A DNA stretch of 64,000 bases, taken from the NCBI GenBank assembly GCA_965243175.1, contig OZ251532.1, forward strand, positions 682,001 through 746,000, given 5' to 3'. The DNA is from VXYL01 sp965243175. Lineage in GTDB: Bacteria; Pseudomonadota; Gammaproteobacteria; Pseudomonadales; Azotimanducaceae. Shown here piece by piece: positions 60,590 to 64,000 of this stretch (the first letter of the stretch is position 1; every line of letters begins with the position of its first letter). The position numbers and the translations under genes are program-made. Below the pieces are notes generated by a model, which did not search any database, was not told the origin of the DNA, and worked only from the letters and a program-made list of their open reading frames with translations.

Positions 60590-61341
60590 TACGGTTGCTG
60601 TCTATTTCAGTCGCTTCAGATTGACGTGTCCTACGCGTCAGGGATCACCGTTCCCTACGTCATTACGCTCGCAACGCGGCAGGCTAGCTGGCGCGAGGAT
60701 GGTCTGGCGGGGATCGTTCGAGGCGTGGGGTGGGTAGGGAATGTCGAATTGCCAAACGATTCGAGTGTTCTGGCCCTGACTGTTGATCGCGACATTGACG
60801 GGCTGTTCACAGGAGCCGAGGACTATGTGTGCTTGGACACGGACGGAGATTTCCGCTTGGACTGCCCAAGCGTCGACTCCCCGGAGAGGTTGTGCATGAT
60901 GATGTGGCCATCGTGGGCGGGGACAGGCTGCGCGTTACGGTGGTGGAGTCTGGACACCGCATTGCGTTTGAACCTGTCGACCACGGCAACACCCGTTCCA
61001 CCGCAACTCGCATCGCCCTGCCGAGCACGACGTCTGGCACCATCAATCCCGGCAACGACACGGACTACTTCCGCTTCACAGTGCCAACCCAAGGCGTCGT
61101 GGTGATGGAGTCCGCCGGCGGCCTGGACGCCGTCGGCACGCTGTTCAACGCACGAGGCGGCCGCATCGTGCAGGACGACGGCGCTGGCTATCCCAACTTC
61201 CGCATCGAACGAACGCTCGACGCGGGCATCTACTACGTTCGCGTCCACTCCTCTGGGAGGGCGACCGGCGGCTACGAGCTGCGGTTGCGAGGAGGAGGCG
61301 GCGAGAGTTTCCGTGAAGACGCACCGCATCCCGAGCGATAG
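60590..61341 (+). pseudogene. PPC-domain protein remnant, frameshifted and 5'-truncated
   Basis: Two frames give parts of one exported-type protein. Frame one: QIDVSYASGITVPYVITLAT, REDGLAGIVRGVGWVGNVEL, TGAEDYVCLDTDGDFRLDCP. Near 60870 the frame changes by one, and frame two reads VAIVGGDRLRVTVVESGHRI, then a PPC domain (TDYFRFTVPTQGVVVMES, AGIYYVRVHSSGRATGGYEL). PPC domains are beta-sandwiches often found after peptidases. No start or signal peptide is seen; the 5' end meets the broken integrase. I call it a decayed fragment. Confidence 0.55.
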
Positions 61342-61484
61342 GGCCGACCACCTCGGTCCCGCTGCTGCCTGCGGCGTCGCACCAACGAGGTGAGGGTTCG
61401 GTCCGGTGATCACCTGAGGCGCGGCATAGGCGCGGTGGAGATGGCGATCCACGCTATCGGGAGCAAGTTCGCCACTCAGCCTGG

Positions 61485-62336
61485 CTACGACGGCAGTTCG
61501 GCGAAGCTCGGCAACGTCTCGTCGACGGTCGACCAAGCCGCCTTCGAGGCCGTGTAGATGTTCATCGAGGGGCGGGCCGGCGGGTCGTCGTCCAGGCAGC
61601 CAGCGGGAATCTGCATGGTGTCCTCGTCTCTGCGCCGCGCTACCTGGGCGCCGCAGGTTCGGCAGAAGGCGGTGCCCTTCACGCGGGCTTCCGGCATCTT
61701 GTAGTTCACCACCAGCGCCTCGCCGGAGAGCCAGCGAAACGCCCCTTTGGGCACCATCACCATCGTGGCGTAGGCGGCGCTCATCGCTCGGCGGCAGCGC
61801 GAGCAGTGGCAGTTGACCATCCGTTGCGGTTCGCCGTCGAACTCGAAGGCCACCGCGCCGCAGAGGCAGCTGCCGCCGGTTGCGCCGGGCGTTGCCGCGC
61901 TGCGCTGCGGGCGCTCGACGGCCACCGCGTCCGGGCCGAACGCTTCCGGGTATTCGGGGTGCTGGGGCAGGGTGTCCGCGATGCGGTGCCAAGGCGCCTT
62001 CGAGCCGACGAAGAAGTGGAGTTCGGGGGTCCGTTCAGGATCGTCGGCCACGTTGCCCATCGGCACCAGCGCGAACGGGCCGCCCGGCGGACACGCCGGC
62101 GTTCCGGCGCCGCAACGGGGGCAGAAGTTCCGCCAGCCCCGAGCCGACGACTGGTAGTGAACGACCTGCTCCTCGCCGCGCAGCCAGCGGAAGTCGCTGG
62201 GCGCGACCACGCCGAAGGTGGCGAAGGGCGCGCCGTGGAACTTCCGGCACATGGAACAGTGGCAGTTGCCCATCTGCGTCACCGGCCCGGTGATCTCGAA
62301 GGCAACGTCCCCGCACAAGCAGCTGCCAGACAGCAT
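61485..62336 (-). CDS. GFA-family protein with two tandem zinc domains
   Basis: A 283-residue protein made of two GFA/CENP-V domains. Each has GSCLCG-x-V-A-F-E, a middle NCHCSMCRKFHG or NCHCSRCRRAMS, and a C-x-x-C-G block (FCPRCGAGTP; FCRTCGAQVA), supplying zinc ligands. The family was linked to glutathione-dependent formaldehyde handling but most members have unproved roles. Single-domain forms are common; the in-line duplication is less usual. The domains have diverged, so the fusion is not recent. Confidence 0.9.
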   Translation of the reverse strand: MLSGSCLCGDVAFEITGPVTQMGNCHCSMCRKFHGAPFATFGVVAPSDFRWLRGEEQVVHYQSSARGWRNFCPRCGAGTPACPPGGPFALVPMGNVADDPERTPELHFFVGSKAPWHRIADTLPQHPEYPEAFGPDAVAVERPQRSAATPGATGGSCLCGAVAFEFDGEPQRMVNCHCSRCRRAMSAAYATMVMVPKGAFRWLSGEALVVNYKMPEARVKGTAFCRTCGAQVARRRDEDTMQIPAGCLDDDPPARPSMNIYTASKAAWSTVDETLPSFAELPS

Positions 62337-62426
62337 CGCGTCCTCCCGCTTCTCGAAACCGCAACAGGGAACGTAGCACCGCGGCGCGTGTTCGCCAAAT
62401 CGTACCCGTCGCCGCTGTGCGCTCTC

Positions 62427-63710
62427 TCAGTCGCTGAACAAGATGCGCTTTATGTCGCGGAGCGTCGGAATCTGGCCGTAGCTCAACAGCGTGCCGCGCA
62501 GGATGCGGCCGGCGAGCCAGACCATGGCCGGAGAGCCAGCCACGCAGAGCACGATGCCGGTCGCGACCTGCCAAGCGGGAACATCGGTGATCAACATGCG
62601 CGCCGGCAGGATGGCCGGCGCCGAGAACGGAAAGAGCGAACCGAACACGATGAAGGCGCTGTCCGGCATTTGGCCGACCTGCGTGACCATGATCCAGCTT
62701 GCGATGATCGGCAGGACGCCCACGAAGGTCGCGTTCTGCGCTTCGGTAGGACTCTCGAACATGGCGCCTAAGGAGGCGAACAGGCTGGCGTGGATCAGAA
62801 AGCCGAACGGCAGGAGCAGTATCGCCAACACGACGGGCACTGGCGAGAGGGAGAATCCATCGCCGGGCAGCTCGGCAAGCGCGCTGCTGGCGTCGGGAGA
62901 CGACGATCCCGCGAAATCCCCAGGCAGCGCGTCGAGCAGGCCGAGCAGTGGACTCGCCACCAGAAGCAGCAGCGAAGACAGGGCGATCCAAGCCGCAACC
63001 TGGGTGAGGCCGATTGCCCCGGCAGCGAGTATCTTGCCCAACAGGAGATCGAACGGACGCACAGCCGAAACCACGATCTCGGCCATGCGACTGGCTTTCT
63101 CCTCCATCACCGCCTGCATCACGTTGCCGCCGTAGAGCACGGCGAACCCCAACAACAACATGGCGCTGACGCTGCCGACGATAACCCCCGTCATCCTGTC
63201 GCTGCGGTCTTCGCCCTCGTCGGTGAGCCGCACGACGTCGAAGGATGGCCGCGCGTCCAGCGCGGCGCGAAGCGCTGGCGACAGCTCGTGGCGACTCAGC
63301 CGCACCTCGCGGACCGTGCCGAGCACGAAACTTCGCAAGGCGTGTTGCTCGCCAATCCAGCCGACCTGTCGAACGTACAGATTGAATCGGCCATCGAGGT
63401 CCGCTGGGATGGTCAGCAATCCGTAGTAGTCGCCATCGATCACAGCCTGCTTGGCAGCCTCCGCGTTCGTTGCGGCCGTGAACTGGTAGTCGCCGTATTC
63501 GGCTTCGCGCAACGCGGCCAGAATGTCGCCGCTCGGATCCAGCACGGCGATCTGCTGCGCCTCTTCCTGTTCGTCGTCGGAATCGGACATGACGACGGCC
63601 ACCGTGATGCCGATGGCGAAAAACACCAACGGCACCAGCAAGGTCACGACCACGAAGACGCGCGCCTTCACTTTGCGCAGGTACTCGCTGGCGAAGATCA
63701 CGCCGAGCAT
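62427..63710 (-). CDS. ABC-2-type transporter permease (NatB-like)
   Basis: A 427-residue inner-membrane permease of the ABC-2/NatB group. An N-terminal helix (VFVVVTLLVPLVFFAIGITV) leads to a large periplasmic domain (about 45-180) and then about five helices from residue 185 on, including VMEEKASRMAEIVVSAVRPF, the family's cytoplasmic coupling segment. GKILAAGAIGLTQVAAWIAL follows. Such permeases export Na+, lipids or other compounds with their ATPase. It overlaps the 3' end of the ATPase gene by 13 bases. Confidence 0.9.
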   Translation of the reverse strand: MLGVIFASEYLRKVKARVFVVVTLLVPLVFFAIGITVAVVMSDSDDEQEEAQQIAVLDPSGDILAALREAEYGDYQFTAATNAEAAKQAVIDGDYYGLLTIPADLDGRFNLYVRQVGWIGEQHALRSFVLGTVREVRLSRHELSPALRAALDARPSFDVVRLTDEGEDRSDRMTGVIVGSVSAMLLLGFAVLYGGNVMQAVMEEKASRMAEIVVSAVRPFDLLLGKILAAGAIGLTQVAAWIALSSLLLLVASPLLGLLDALPGDFAGSSSPDASSALAELPGDGFSLSPVPVVLAILLLPFGFLIHASLFASLGAMFESPTEAQNATFVGVLPIIASWIMVTQVGQMPDSAFIVFGSLFPFSAPAILPARMLITDVPAWQVATGIVLCVAGSPAMVWLAGRILRGTLLSYGQIPTLRDIKRILFSD

Positions 63711-64000
63711 GGGGGTTCCGACTCGTCGGATTGGTTGGCGGCGCCGACCGCGCTCAGGAATATCTCCCGTAGCGACGGGTAGCTGGCCGAGTAGTGGTGG
63801 ATCGACTCCGTGCCTGCTCGGGCGGCGTCCAGCAGGGCTTGCGCGGAGTAGCCGTTCAACATGCGCAACTCGGCGCGGCCAGCATCGCTTTTGAGCAGCT
63901 CGATGTTGCCTGCCGCCGCGAGGTCTTGCAGGAAGGCATCGTCGCCGGCGAACTCCAGCGACACGGTGTTGCGCCCTCGCTCGCGTTTGATGGCCGCCAG
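63698..64000 (-). CDS. ABC transporter ATP-binding protein, C-terminal part (runs off the window)
   Basis: The last 100 residues of an ABC ATPase; the 5' part with Walker motifs lies beyond the window. The visible region, including NTVSLEFAGDDAFLQDLAAA, RAELRMLNGYSAQALLDAA and IHHYSASYPSLREIFLSAVG, resembles the C-terminal extension (DUF4162-like) of NatA-type ATPases. It overlaps the permease start by 13 bases, typical of such pairs. The start cannot be given. Confidence 0.8.
   Translation of the reverse strand: MAAIKRERGRNTVSLEFAGDDAFLQDLAAAGNIELLKSDAGRAELRMLNGYSAQALLDAARAGTESIHHYSASYPSLREIFLSAVGAANQSDESEPPCSA

Overview
The window is a GC-rich bacterial chromosome segment, most likely from a gammaproteobacterium that is only distantly related to the well-studied ones. 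LpoA, DolP, YraN, HolC and a 1296-residue PurL fused to its glutaminase, together with the rnpB-rsmI-lpoA-yraN-dolP order, point there. Start codons are mixed (ATG, GTG, some TTG), and many gene pairs overlap by four bases (ATGA or GTGA), so operons are tight. I found no rRNA, tRNA, CRISPR array or intact transposase. One non-coding RNA, RNase P RNA, is clear.

Layout. 1-8.7 kb: an FKBP lipoprotein, a hairpin-rich gap, a small membrane protein, a frameshifted hypothetical gene, small exported proteins, then the minus-strand set pepA-holC-valS-prs. 8.7-15.8 kb: lptF and lptG, normally adjacent, are separated by a 4.8 kb cassette of three translationally coupled genes: an AAA/DUF4143 ATPase, a NACHT-like STAND NTPase, and a helical protein with a C-terminal PD-(D/E)XK-like signature. 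This is the best candidate for an undescribed, probably anti-phage, system. 15.8-22.6 kb: four tandem paralogues plus one internally deleted copy of an exported protein family of unknown function with C-terminal W-rich nonapeptide repeats. 22.7-31.6 kb: an Lrp-type regulator, a PotBCAD-like transporter ending in an RDD gene, an M20 peptidase, a beta-carbonic anhydrase, YajQ and an outer-membrane barrel.

31.6-38 kb: a kinase/aminotransferase III pair resembling amino-alcohol phosphate phospholyase systems, a CmcJ/NvfI-type oxidoreductase, an orphan AAA ATPase, a scarred vapBC region and rnpB. 38-43 kb: rsmI, lpoA, yraN and dolP, with a HicA toxin and HicB-like genes inserted between lpoA and yraN. 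43-46.7 kb: a large exported unknown and a two-gene AAA ATPase plus DUF4276 module whose second gene is frameshifted. 46.7-57.3 kb: rhomboid protease, PhyH oxygenase, an FdsB/NuoF-like flavoprotein and the coupled purine operon guaB-guaA-tadA-purL. 57.3-64 kb: ABM and NUDIX enzymes, remains of an integrated element ending in a truncated integrase, a broken PPC-domain gene, a double-GFA protein and an ABC exporter that runs off the end.

Taken together, housekeeping, envelope and purine genes form the backbone. Defence-like or toxin-antitoxin modules sit at the joints of conserved operons (lptF|lptG, lpoA|yraN, beside rnpB). Several accessory genes are decaying through frameshifts or truncation, so this stretch shows frequent gain and loss. 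All functional names come from motif recognition by eye; no database search was possible.
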